64,000 nt of DNA from Maribacter zhoushanensis (GTDB lineage: Bacteria > Bacteroidota > Bacteroidia > Flavobacteriales > Flavobacteriaceae), in the NCBI RefSeq assembly GCF_029350975.1, contig NZ_JARKMR010000001.1, forward strand, positions 992,001 to 1,056,000, in the 5' to 3' direction. Of the stretch, positions 47,829 through 55,956 are shown piece by piece. How positions within the stretch are numbered: position 1 is the stretch's first letter; the number at the start of each line of letters is the position of its first letter. The position numbers and the translations under genes were made by a program. Below the pieces are notes generated by a model. That model worked only from the letters and a program-made list of their open reading frames with translations, searched no databases and was not told the origin of the DNA.

Positions 47829-49334
47829 TTATCTCATCACTTTTTTTAATACTCCAAGAACTCCTCTTATAAAAGTAGCACTCGTTAAAACTTTAATTAC
47901 CGGATTTTGTTTTGTACTTGTTCTGCTAGATGTTTTTCTTGCAGCCGGTTTGTTCTTTTCTTTTTCCGCTAACTTTTCTGCCTTCTCAATTTTTTCGTTC
48001 AAGATTTCATAGGCACTTTCTCTATCTATAACCTCACCATATTTTTTTACCAATGAAGAGCTGTCTATTACTTCTGCCAATTCTTTTTTGGTCAAAACAT
48101 CCATGCGGCTCATTGGTGCGCGCAATAATGTTGCGGCTAGTGGCGTAGGTCTACCTTTTTCATCTAAAGCAGAAATCAATGCCTCACCTATACCTAAAGA
48201 TGTAAGTACTTCTTTAGTATCATAATACTCAGATTCAGGATAGTTTTCTGCAGTCAATTTAATAGCTTTTCTATCTCTAGCGGTAAATGCCCTTAATGCA
48301 TGTTGCACTTTTAACCCTAATTGCGACAATACATCATTTGGTACATCTGTTGGATTTTGAGTTACAAAATACAAACCAATACCTTTTGAACGTATCAGTT
48401 TAACAATACTTTCTATTTGATCCAATAATGCTTTTGAAGCTTCTTTGAAAATAAGATGTGCTTCATCTATAAACAATATTAACTCTGGTCTGTCACTATC
48501 GCCTTGTTCAGGGAAGGTGTCATATATTTCTGCCAATAAGCTCAACATAAATGTAGAGAATAACTTTGGTCTGTCTTGAATATCTGTCAGGCGTAAAATG
48601 TTGATATAGCCTCTGCCTTTCTCATCAATACGGGTAAGGTCATTTACATCAAAAGACTTTTCACCAAAGAACAATTCTGCACCTTGCTGCTCTAACTCAA
48701 TAATTTTTCTAAGTATTGTACCGGTAGAACTTGTAGAAATTCGGCCGTATTCTTTTGTGAATTCCGCTTTGCCGGCTCCTGTTGCATATTGCAATACTTT
48801 TTTGAAATCTTTTAAATCTAACAATGGCATTTTTTGGTCATCGCAGTATTTGAATACTACGGCAACAATACCCGATTGTGTTTCAGAGAGGTCAAGTATA
48901 CGTGATAATAAAACAGGTCCAAATTCAGAAACCGTGGCTCTCAACTTTACACCGTCTTGCTCAGATAACGAAAGTATCTCAACAGGAAAGCTACTTGCTT
49001 TGAACGGGAAACCAATTTTTGCGTGACGCTCGTCTATTTTTGCGTGACCTGGACTAGGTTGTGCCAACCCGCTTAAATCTCCTTTTAAATCCATCAACAT
49101 TACAGGAATACCTTTTTCAGATAAATTCTCTGCAAGCACTTGCAATGTTTTGGTTTTACCAGTACCCGTAGCACCTGCAATAAGCCCGTGCCTGTTTAAA
49201 GTTTTTAACGGAATTTTTACGAATGCATTAGTAACAGCTTCACCATTAAGCATAGCTGCGCCCATATTAATGTAATCGCCTTTCGTAGCATATCCCTTTT
49301 CTATGTGGTCAAAAAAATCTTCGGTACCGGCCAT
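47829..49334 (-). CDS. HerA-like ATPase, DUF853 (YjgR-type)
   Basis: 501 residues from ATG 49334 (MAGTEDFFDHIEKGYATKGD); 17 residues of the longer open frame look non-coding. The N-terminal part leads to Walker A GATGTGKT at 54-61, Walker B ELILFIDEAHLIF, and VTQNPTDVPNDVLSQLGLKV, as in HerA/FtsK-type motors. The C terminus is a coiled, Lys-rich tail (KIEKAEKLAEKEKNKPAARK). YjgR-like proteins are cytosolic ATPases of unclear role, perhaps in DNA handling. It diverges from queE. Confidence 0.85.
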   Translation of the reverse strand: MAGTEDFFDHIEKGYATKGDYINMGAAMLNGEAVTNAFVKIPLKTLNRHGLIAGATGTGKTKTLQVLAENLSEKGIPVMLMDLKGDLSGLAQPSPGHAKIDERHAKIGFPFKASSFPVEILSLSEQDGVKLRATVSEFGPVLLSRILDLSETQSGIVAVVFKYCDDQKMPLLDLKDFKKVLQYATGAGKAEFTKEYGRISTSSTGTILRKIIELEQQGAELFFGEKSFDVNDLTRIDEKGRGYINILRLTDIQDRPKLFSTFMLSLLAEIYDTFPEQGDSDRPELILFIDEAHLIFKEASKALLDQIESIVKLIRSKGIGLYFVTQNPTDVPNDVLSQLGLKVQHALRAFTARDRKAIKLTAENYPESEYYDTKEVLTSLGIGEALISALDEKGRPTPLAATLLRAPMSRMDVLTKKELAEVIDSSSLVKKYGEVIDRESAYEILNEKIEKAEKLAEKEKNKPAARKTSSRTSTKQNPVIKVLTSATFIRGVLGVLKKVMR

Positions 49335-49493
49335 TTTATATATTTTCGATAAAAATAGGGGATTTTTAACCAAACCAAAAGGCAAGACCAGCCTTAAATA
49401 TCACTACTTTTTAACATTTAACGTACGAACAGTACGAGCCTGAGTACAGAATTTACCGATGCGTACTTCTTATAGAATTTGTCAACTAAAACG

Positions 49494-49501
49494 TATCTTT
49501 G
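49494..49501 (+). promoter_or_regulatory. -7 element 4 nt before queE
   Basis: TATCTTTG matches TAnnTTTG. The ATG of queE begins at 49506, so transcription would start at or next to the start codon. The mRNA would be leaderless or nearly so. Confidence 0.5.
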
Positions 49502-49505
49502 CCGA

Positions 49506-50138
49506 ATGAAAAATGAGGAGGTACTTGAGAAAGTGAATAAGGGGGTGTATTTACCCTTAATGGAAGAGTTTTATACCATACAGGGTGAAGGCTTTCATAA
49601 AGGAACTGCAGCTTACTTTATTCGTGTTGGAGGGTGTGATGTTGGTTGCCATTGGTGCGATGTAAAAGAGAGCTGGAATGCAGAAACGCATCCACCTACA
49701 GCCATTGAACAGATTGTTGATAATGCCGCTAAGTATTCTGATACTATTGTTATTACCGGCGGAGAACCTTTAATGTGGGATATGGACCCAATTACAAAGG
49801 CATTAAAAGATAAAGGTTTAAAAACGCATATTGAAACTTCTGGAGCCTACACGCTTTCTGGCGATTGGGATTGGATCTGTCTTTCACCTAAGAAAAATAA
49901 ATTACCTGAAGGTCGTATCTACGACGAAGCCCATGAGCTTAAAGTCATTGTTTATAACAAGCATGATTTAATTTTTGCTGAAGAGCAAGCCGCTAAAACT
50001 AACGCTGATTGTATTTTATATCTACAGCCAGAATGGAGTGTTAGGGATAAGGTAGTACCAATGATCGTTGACTATGTAATGAAAAACCCTAAATGGAAAG
50101 TGTCATTGCAAACACATAAGTATTTGAATATTCCTTAA
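49506..50138 (+). CDS. queE: 7-carboxy-7-deazaguanine synthase
   Basis: 210 residues from ATG 49506 (MKNEEVLEKVNKGVYLPLME). QueE is a radical-SAM enzyme that forms the deazaguanine ring in queuosine (preQ0) biosynthesis. The cluster motif is C44-x3-C48-x2-C51 (GGCDVGCHWCD), and the substrate part FYTIQGEGFHKGTAAYFIR plus ITGGEPLMWD and HIETSGAYTL are typical. No other preQ0 genes are adjacent. It converges closely (15 nt) with the metalloprotease gene. Confidence 0.95.
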   Translation: MKNEEVLEKVNKGVYLPLMEEFYTIQGEGFHKGTAAYFIRVGGCDVGCHWCDVKESWNAETHPPTAIEQIVDNAAKYSDTIVITGGEPLMWDMDPITKALKDKGLKTHIETSGAYTLSGDWDWICLSPKKNKLPEGRIYDEAHELKVIVYNKHDLIFAEEQAAKTNADCILYLQPEWSVRDKVVPMIVDYVMKNPKWKVSLQTHKYLNIP

Positions 50139-50153
50139 AATAAGCTATACTGG

Positions 50154-51056
50154 TTAGCGGCCTCCGTTAGCTTGAATATCTAATAAACATTCCGCATCTA
50201 AAGGCACCGTGTTTGTGCTTTTAGCAGTATTCTGTTGTAGCAGGCTTAAAACGGTTGTGCCAGATAACCTACAGCCAGATTTTACGCCTTCTTCATATTG
50301 GGCAAGGGCAGTTGATTGTAAAGATTTACCTGTTGATCCGCCAAATTGTAATTCTGAACGCATAAGGCAAACGGCTTGGTTACAATGATTATCACCAACA
50401 AGCTGACCATCTTCATTTTCAGATTCAGACTCATGGTCATTGACCATATCAGAACCTAAATTGACTAAACCGAATAAGTGTCCGAATTCATGATTTAAAG
50501 TGGTGGTTTCTACATCCGCCTCAGTAATAGAAGATCTTGAACTCGCTAAATCTCTTACAGTAGATTCATGTATAACCATAGAGGTGTTGCGGTAAACAGC
50601 ACCTAAGGTTACAAGACCGCCTTCTAAATCATCACCTTCTGCCGGTGCATCTGCAAAGTAAATATAGATAGCCAATGTGCTGTCTGTATTAAAGGCTGTT
50701 CTGTTTCTAGTTTCTAAATCTGCAATTTCTTGTAGTGTAAGTTCATCTTCTGACGGACTAGATAATTCGTTATATACTAACTCAATATCTTCTTTGAATG
50801 TATGTTCTTGCAGATATTCTGTAAAATCTGCCATAGCAGCTTCAGTTGGTTTAAAACCGGTAACGTATGCTATTTCTATTAGAAGTTTGTCATAGGTATC
50901 GTTAGAAAGAATGTCTTTTGCAGAATCTCCTGTTGCCAGTAAGTTAGCAGCTTTGTCAACTTTGGCTTCTGAGCTATCATTATCTGAAGAACTTTTAGAG
51001 CAAGAAACGGCAAATGCTACAATACTAATTAGCAATAAACTTTTGAACTTATTCAT
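50154..51056 (-). CDS. Lipoprotein metzincin-like protease with interrupted zinc site
   Basis: 300 residues, signal peptide with lipobox ending Cys19. HEFGHLFGL at 189-197 gives the first two zinc His. In a normal metzincin the third ligand would be at 199, which here is Asn. About 25 residues later the sequence NHCNQAVCLM (223-232) has the HCx4CxM pattern of archaemetzincins, so His224 may be the third ligand and Met232 the Met-turn, separated by an acidic insert. It could cleave peptides at the cell surface. Similar proteins are sometimes annotated as membrane metalloproteases. Confidence 0.75.
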   Translation of the reverse strand: MNKFKSLLLISIVAFAVSCSKSSSDNDSSEAKVDKAANLLATGDSAKDILSNDTYDKLLIEIAYVTGFKPTEAAMADFTEYLQEHTFKEDIELVYNELSSPSEDELTLQEIADLETRNRTAFNTDSTLAIYIYFADAPAEGDDLEGGLVTLGAVYRNTSMVIHESTVRDLASSRSSITEADVETTTLNHEFGHLFGLVNLGSDMVNDHESESENEDGQLVGDNHCNQAVCLMRSELQFGGSTGKSLQSTALAQYEEGVKSGCRLSGTTVLSLLQQNTAKSTNTVPLDAECLLDIQANGGR

Positions 51057-51101
51057 AAAATCGTTTTGTACAAATAGGATAACGAAAAAAAAGTATCGCT
51101 A

Positions 51102-51815
51102 TTACTTCATATGCGTCAATCTTGCTAAATAGTCGTAATGTTCGCCCTCCATTACAAGCTCACATGTTAAATTACTATAATTTGCTGCTCTTTGTAAGGT
51201 GTTATAGTCTACATATAACCATGGGAAAGATTCGCTTTTCTCCTTTTTGTATTCCATTTCAAAGCTTACTTCGCCGTAGTAATTAACGTTATCTGGAATC
51301 CAGTACCCGCCATCTTCGTCATCTTCGAACATGTAAATAATGTCGCTGGAATCTAAGAGAATTTGTCCGCCGTCTTTTAAGAGTGATTTTAATTTAGAGA
51401 AAAAAGGTTCTAATCCGTCGAGGGTACCTGCTAACCCTACGCCGTTCATTAAAATTAGAATAGTATCAAATTGCTCACCTTCGTATTTTAGTAATTCTGA
51501 GTGTGCAGTGTTTTTGAGTCCGCGCAATGTACTGACTTCAATAGCCCCTTTAGATGCATCTAGACCAGTAACCAATAGTCCTTTTTCTTGTAAATACAGA
51601 CCATGGCTACCTGCACCACAGCCAACATCTAGCACGTTGCCTTTACATAATTGTAATGCCTTTTGCTCTAGCTCTGGCATTTCTTTAAAACTCCTGAACA
51701 TATAGGGTAGTGGCAAAACATCGTCTTCAAGTAGAGATGAATACGTGGTAATATCTTCAGTATAGTTTTCGTTCTGATAATCTAAAAGTGCCGTACCTAA
51801 AATGTCTTCTTTCAA
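51102..51815 (-). CDS. Class I SAM-dependent methyltransferase
   Basis: 237 residues. Motif I is NVLDVGCGAGSHGLYLQEKG, the acidic end of beta-2 follows in VTGLDASKGAIEV, and FDTILILMNGVGLAGTLDGL plus LLKDGGQILLDSSD match motifs II and III. It has the fold of a small-molecule or tRNA methyltransferase; the substrate cannot be deduced. It diverges from the Cys-cluster gene with a 75-nt gap. Confidence 0.87.
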   Translation of the reverse strand: MKEDILGTALLDYQNENYTEDITTYSSLLEDDVLPLPYMFRSFKEMPELEQKALQLCKGNVLDVGCGAGSHGLYLQEKGLLVTGLDASKGAIEVSTLRGLKNTAHSELLKYEGEQFDTILILMNGVGLAGTLDGLEPFFSKLKSLLKDGGQILLDSSDIIYMFEDDEDGGYWIPDNVNYYGEVSFEMEYKKEKSESFPWLYVDYNTLQRAANYSNLTCELVMEGEHYDYLARLTHMK

Positions 51816-51879
51816 AATTCTTGTATTTCTAGTTGCAAAAGTCTCGCTTTTTGGTACTACTTCGCTAGTTTTGAAGAAT

Positions 51880-51887
51880 TAATTTTG
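51880..51887 (+). promoter_or_regulatory. -7 element 3 nt before the Cys-cluster gene
   Basis: TAATTTTG is an exact TAnnTTTG match that ends 3 nt before ATG 51891. The transcript would begin at the start codon itself, i.e. be leaderless. Confidence 0.55.
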
Positions 51888-51890
51888 CAC

Positions 51891-52382
51891 ATGGAAGAGG
51901 TTTTACGAGAATTGCCGCAAAAGGCAAAAGAAAAACATAACGAGAATAAAAAGTTCTTTGTTAAGCTAAGAAAGAAGCCACCTAAGAATTTAGATTATAT
52001 CATGCAAGAACTGCATGAGGAGGAATTTGAGCGAACAGATTGCCTTACTTGTGCCAATTGCTGCAAAACCACAGGACCACTTTTTACAAATGCCGATGTA
52101 GAGCGTATTTCAAAATCGTTTCGAATGAAACCCCAAAGATTCATAGAGACGTATTTACGTATAGATGATGAGAACGACTATGTGCTGCAACAAACCCCGT
52201 GTACTTTTTTAGGAGCAGACAATTATTGTTCTATTTATGATGTTCGCCCAAAAGCATGTCGTGAATTTCCGCATACAGATAGAAAGAAGTTTCAGCAAAT
52301 AAGTAATCTTACCCTTAAAAATGTAGCTATTTGCCCCGCTGCTTATAATATTGTGGAGGAAATGAAGAAGTTGATTAAGTAA
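51891..52382 (+). CDS. YkgJ-family cysteine cluster protein
   Basis: 163 residues from ATG 51891 (MEEVLRELPQKAKEKHNENK); the two upstream codons lie within the putative promoter. The cluster TDCLTCANCCKTTGPLFT, followed by CTFLGADNYCSIYDVRPKAC and REFPHTDR, is the Fe-S or metal-binding pattern of this family. The role is poorly defined; it is thought to bind an Fe-S or zinc centre. It starts a two-gene rightward stretch with the DTW-domain gene. Confidence 0.9.
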   Translation: MEEVLRELPQKAKEKHNENKKFFVKLRKKPPKNLDYIMQELHEEEFERTDCLTCANCCKTTGPLFTNADVERISKSFRMKPQRFIETYLRIDDENDYVLQQTPCTFLGADNYCSIYDVRPKACREFPHTDRKKFQQISNLTLKNVAICPAAYNIVEEMKKLIK

Positions 52383-52434
52383 GTAGATAAATAAAGAGAA
52401 TTTCATATTGCAAGTCGAAATAAATAATCCAAGA

Positions 52435-53133
52435 ATGAAATGTTACAAATGCATGCGGCCATCGAGCACCTGTATTTGTAAACATATTAATACTGTCAAG
52501 ACTAAAACACGTTTCATTATTTTGATGCACCCAAAAGAGTATAAGAAAGAAAAGAATGGAACAGGGTATATGACGAATCTTCAACTTGAGAATTCAGAAA
52601 TTATAGTTGGTGTAGATTTTAGCGATAATGATCGTGTAAATGAAATTTTGACTAATGAAGAAATTGGTTCATTCTTACTCTATCCTGGTAGAGAAAGTTT
52701 TAATCTATCTCAAAGAAAAGGTTCAGAAATGAATTCTTTTATGGGTAAGAATCCTCACCTCTTCATTCTCGATGGTACATGGCCCTGTGCCCGTAAAATG
52801 CTTAAGTTGAGTACCAACTTGCAAAAATTAAATAGAGTAAGTTTTGATAATAGTATAGAGTCAAAATTTATTATCAAGCAACAGCCAGAAGCGCTTTGCC
52901 TTAGCACGATTGAATCAGTATATACAGTTTTAAATTTATTGAAGAAGGGTGGGGTAGAACAATGCGATACGACGGACTTCCTAATCCCCTTTGAAAAGAT
53001 GATTGAACATCAACTCGACTATATTCTAAACCCAAATAATAAAAACTATAACGAAACTGCGAAAAGAGAGATTGGCCCGAAGACGATGTATAAAAATAAC
53101 AAGGAGAGAAATGTTGTTTTTGAGTTGGAATAG
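52435..53133 (+). CDS. DTW-domain tRNA aminocarboxypropyltransferase-like protein
   Basis: 232 residues from ATG 52435 (MKCYKCMRPSSTCICKHINT). The four N-terminal Cys form the metal motif of the DTW family, and FILDGTWPCARKM holds the D-x-T-W signature. The family includes the E. coli enzyme that makes acp3U in tRNA, using SAM as donor. An in-frame TTG at 52408 would extend it by nine residues. The C-terminal 30 residues are Lys/Asn-rich and probably variable. Confidence 0.88.
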   Translation: MKCYKCMRPSSTCICKHINTVKTKTRFIILMHPKEYKKEKNGTGYMTNLQLENSEIIVGVDFSDNDRVNEILTNEEIGSFLLYPGRESFNLSQRKGSEMNSFMGKNPHLFILDGTWPCARKMLKLSTNLQKLNRVSFDNSIESKFIIKQQPEALCLSTIESVYTVLNLLKKGGVEQCDTTDFLIPFEKMIEHQLDYILNPNNKNYNETAKREIGPKTMYKNNKERNVVFELE

Positions 53134-53262
53134 ATGCCCTTGGAAAACTGTTAATATTTTTGTAAATTTATTCGTACTTATTTTGTAGTCCTTTTTAATT
53201 TGGTTTATTCGTTGTCAGCAAATTATGCATCAATAATAATCTTTTGATCAAACCAAATTCTT

Positions 53263-53850
53263 GTGATAAAATTCTCAATATATTTAAGTTGTTTATTTAT
53301 AAGTTCAATTGTTCTTGGTCAAAATGATAGTTTGCAAAATTCAGGTAAACGAAATTCTATTATGGTTTCATGGGAAAGCCTGAGTTTACAAGTTGGGATG
53401 CCTTCAGAAACTGGTGGGGGAGTATCTTATTCAAGAGATTTTTTTACAAAAGGAAAACATAATTTTGCTTTTCAAACAACAGCAAACTTCATTTATGATC
53501 CGAATATTAGAATTATCTACTTTTTCGGGTTAGGCGCGCTTTACCGATATGAAATTTCTGAACGTTCTAGTTTAGGTTTGAATATCGCCGGAAATTATGT
53601 TCATACACATTTGTCTTATGAACGTTTTGAGTATGATAGTAATGGGGAAATAGTAAGTCGGGGGTCTGATTTACATAGCTTCGCTCCATCAATTGGCATG
53701 AATTACAGTTATGATGTTTTTAAGTTGAAATCGGCAACCTTTGGTGTCCTTCTCGGAACTAGGTTAATTGGTCTGGATAATGGTAGGTACACTAATTTTT
53801 TTGAAGCCGGTAAACTCAATATTTCTTTTGGTTTTTTTTATAAATTTTAA
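53263..53850 (+). CDS. Outer-membrane beta-barrel-like protein, GTG start
   Basis: 195 residues. GTG 53263 begins a signal peptide (IKFSIYLSCLFISSIVLGQ, cleavage at G-Q) with no ATG close by. The rest has alternating beta-strand pattern: IMVSWESLSLQVGMPSETGG, YFFGLGALYRYEISERSSLG, FAPSIGMNYSYDVFKLK, and ends in Phe (GFFYKF), as barrels do. No specific family recognised. It may be an outer-membrane protein of unknown function. Confidence 0.7.
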   Translation: MIKFSIYLSCLFISSIVLGQNDSLQNSGKRNSIMVSWESLSLQVGMPSETGGGVSYSRDFFTKGKHNFAFQTTANFIYDPNIRIIYFFGLGALYRYEISERSSLGLNIAGNYVHTHLSYERFEYDSNGEIVSRGSDLHSFAPSIGMNYSYDVFKLKSATFGVLLGTRLIGLDNGRYTNFFEAGKLNISFGFFYKF

Positions 53851-53908
53851 AAATTAAGATTTAAAGAAAAGATGTTAGTTAGGTAAACACTTAAAATCAG
53901 TTTTATAA

Positions 53909-55072
53909 ATGAAAAAGTTTTCAAATTATATTTTAATGAGTGTTTTGTTGCTGTTACTTTCGGCCTGTATAAAAGACAATATCAGTATTCCTGCAGATGT
54001 AACAAATAACCCCCAATCTTCTACTATAGATCTTAGTGTAAACGACATATTTCATAGTCATAAAGATAATATTAATACTGTTGGACTGTCGATCGGTATT
54101 TTAAAAGACGGAGAAACATATTTTTATGGCTATGGAGAAACAAAAAAAGGATCCAATATCGTACCTGACGAGAATAGTATTTTTGAAATCGGCTCTATTA
54201 CTAAAACCTTTACTTCAATATTGGCAACAGAAATGCTGTTAAATAACAACTTAGATGTTGAAACAACTATAAAAGCTTATTTACCTAACAATCTGCCTAC
54301 ACTTAATAGAAATGGTATCGAGGTGAATTTCAAACACCTTCTTAGTCATACTGCCGGTTTTCCTTTTATGCCATCAAATTTTAGAGCCAAACCTTTCAGT
54401 GATGCTTCAAAAGCTTGGGAAGAATATGATGAAAGACTTCTTTTTTCTTTTTTGGACAACCTTCATTTAAGTTCAGATCCTTTTTCAAAAATGCAATATT
54501 CTAATGCTGGTATGGCTGTTGTTGGGGTTGCAATTGAACAAAACTATAACCAAGATTATAGAAATGTTCTTCAAAATCAACTTTTGATGCCATTAAATTT
54601 GAATAATACTTCAGCTTATTTTGAGCGTTTAGATGTAAAAAATTGGTCTACCGGATATTCATTTAATGGTAAGGAAACTAATTATTTTAAATCTCTCAAT
54701 GCCTTAAATTCTGCCGGTGTTATTAAGTCAACGGCCAAAGACCTATTGACTTATGCTTCTGCTAATATCAATATACCCGAGACGGTTCTGGGAAATGCCA
54801 TAAAACTTTCGCACAAAGTTCAATTTGAAGAATACGAAGAGAATGATTACTATAAAATCAGAAGTTGTTCAGGGTGGTTCGAATATGTAAATAATAATTT
54901 TCCAAGCGAAACATTTATATGGCATAATGGTGCAACTGGCGGCTACAACTCTGAGATATTTATAAGTTTAGACCATGAAAGTGCATTAGTTTTATTGTAC
55001 AACAAAAGAACTTTAGATAGTAGTAATAGAGAATTATTTGTAGCAGACATGCTGCAATTACTTCTTAAGTAG
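53909..55072 (+). CDS. Serine hydrolase of the class C beta-lactamase/DD-peptidase family, lipoprotein
   Basis: 387 residues. Signal and lipobox: MKKFSNYILMSVLLLLLSA then Cys20. Active-site motifs are SITKTFTS (SxxK), the YSNAG tyrosine motif and HNGATGGYN, in the place of KTG. This is the beta-lactamase fold that includes DD-peptidases and esterases such as EstB. Antibiotic hydrolysis is not implied; most relatives of this kind act on peptidoglycan or small esters. It is probably anchored on the membrane by its lipid. Confidence 0.88.
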   Translation: MKKFSNYILMSVLLLLLSACIKDNISIPADVTNNPQSSTIDLSVNDIFHSHKDNINTVGLSIGILKDGETYFYGYGETKKGSNIVPDENSIFEIGSITKTFTSILATEMLLNNNLDVETTIKAYLPNNLPTLNRNGIEVNFKHLLSHTAGFPFMPSNFRAKPFSDASKAWEEYDERLLFSFLDNLHLSSDPFSKMQYSNAGMAVVGVAIEQNYNQDYRNVLQNQLLMPLNLNNTSAYFERLDVKNWSTGYSFNGKETNYFKSLNALNSAGVIKSTAKDLLTYASANINIPETVLGNAIKLSHKVQFEEYEENDYYKIRSCSGWFEYVNNNFPSETFIWHNGATGGYNSEIFISLDHESALVLLYNKRTLDSSNRELFVADMLQLLLK

Positions 55073-55101
55073 TAAGCTTATAGGCCAATTAATAATTAAT
55101 T

Positions 55102-55652
55102 ATGAGATACTTATCCATATTCCTGATTTTAATATTCCTTAGCTGCAAGAACGACTCTAAGAAAGAAATAGTAACAGAAAATGGTATTGACGCATCTGTC
55201 TATGAAATGTGGAATGACTATACCGCATCTAACCCTCAAATGAACAAGGAAGAATTACCCGAGTCTTGGTTTTTTCATGATAATAAAGAAGATGCCGATA
55301 GATTGGCGGCGTTGACAGTAAACGGAAAAAAACCGCTACTACTTCAGGATTGTATAAATGGTACGTTGAAGCAGAAGCTGTTTTGCCGCTAATTGGTACA
55401 AATCATATTATAACAGATTTTGATGGTAAATCACAAGCTATTATTGAAATAATAAAGGTTGATACGATACCTTTCAATCATCTTTCAGAATCTTTAGCAT
55501 CTTTAGATATGGGAACAGACATAGAGCCTCTTCAAAAATGGAGAAAAGCGCATTGGGATTTCTTTCAAAGTGTAATGGTTGAAAACCGAGAAGAACCCAC
55601 AGAAGATATGCTCATCGTTTTTGAAAGATTTAAAACAGTTTGGAGGAAATAA
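55102..55652 (+). pseudogene. Lipoprotein with ASCH domain, split by a frameshift at A7
   Basis: Frame 1 (55102-55392) has a lipoprotein signal (MRYLSIFLILIFLS then Cys15) and the start of an ASCH domain (ESWFFHDNKEDADRLAALTV, NGKK). It then breaks at GG-AAAAAAA-CC (55326-55332). Reading one base back continues TATTSGLYKWYVEAEAV to MLIVFERFKTVWRK and the stop at 55650-55652, an ASCH domain of normal length (about 183 residues in all). The A-run sits as A AAA AAA in the zero frame, a slippery heptamer. So it is either a frameshift mutation or sequencing error, or programmed or transcriptional slippage. ASCH proteins are usually cytosolic RNA binders, so the lipoprotein signal is odd. Confidence 0.7.
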
Positions 55653-55764
55653 TTATATTTTCGGAAGCCAAGAATTTGTAAAGAACATCAAAAGAATCGA
55701 AATTGGACCAGTATCTTATTGGCTGAAAATCAGTGATCATCTACCCATAATCTGTGAGTTTTAG
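55641..55764 (+). pseudogene. Remnant of an endonuclease/exonuclease/phosphatase gene
   Basis: In a frame different from the ASCH gene, about 40 codons read NNYIFGSQEFVKNIKRIEIG, then PVSYWLKISDHLPIICEF and a stop. SDHLPIICEF is the characteristic C-terminal end of the endonuclease/exonuclease/phosphatase superfamily, where the Asp-His pair is catalytic. Nothing upstream in that frame looks like the rest of such an enzyme, so this is a 3' remnant fused to the end of the ASCH gene by deletion or recombination. Confidence 0.6.
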
Positions 55765-55956
55765 TAAATATTCAAGGCTTGTATTTTTAAAACGGGATTC
55801 TTAAAAAGTAAATTCCATAGTTATAAAATCAACAAAAGTTTATTATATTGGGTGATTAGTTGCGAATTTATCATAATTCATATTTTTTATTGACGATACA
55901 ATAATTGTGTTAGAAAGTTTATTTGCGGCTCATAACTTAAACGACTCACTCATTTA

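Noticed and set aside
53909-55072. Antibiotic-resistance beta-lactamase
   Set aside because: It has the broad class C fold motifs, but the HNGATGG motif and the lipoprotein signal fit the common esterase/DD-peptidase relatives, and no resistance context is seen.
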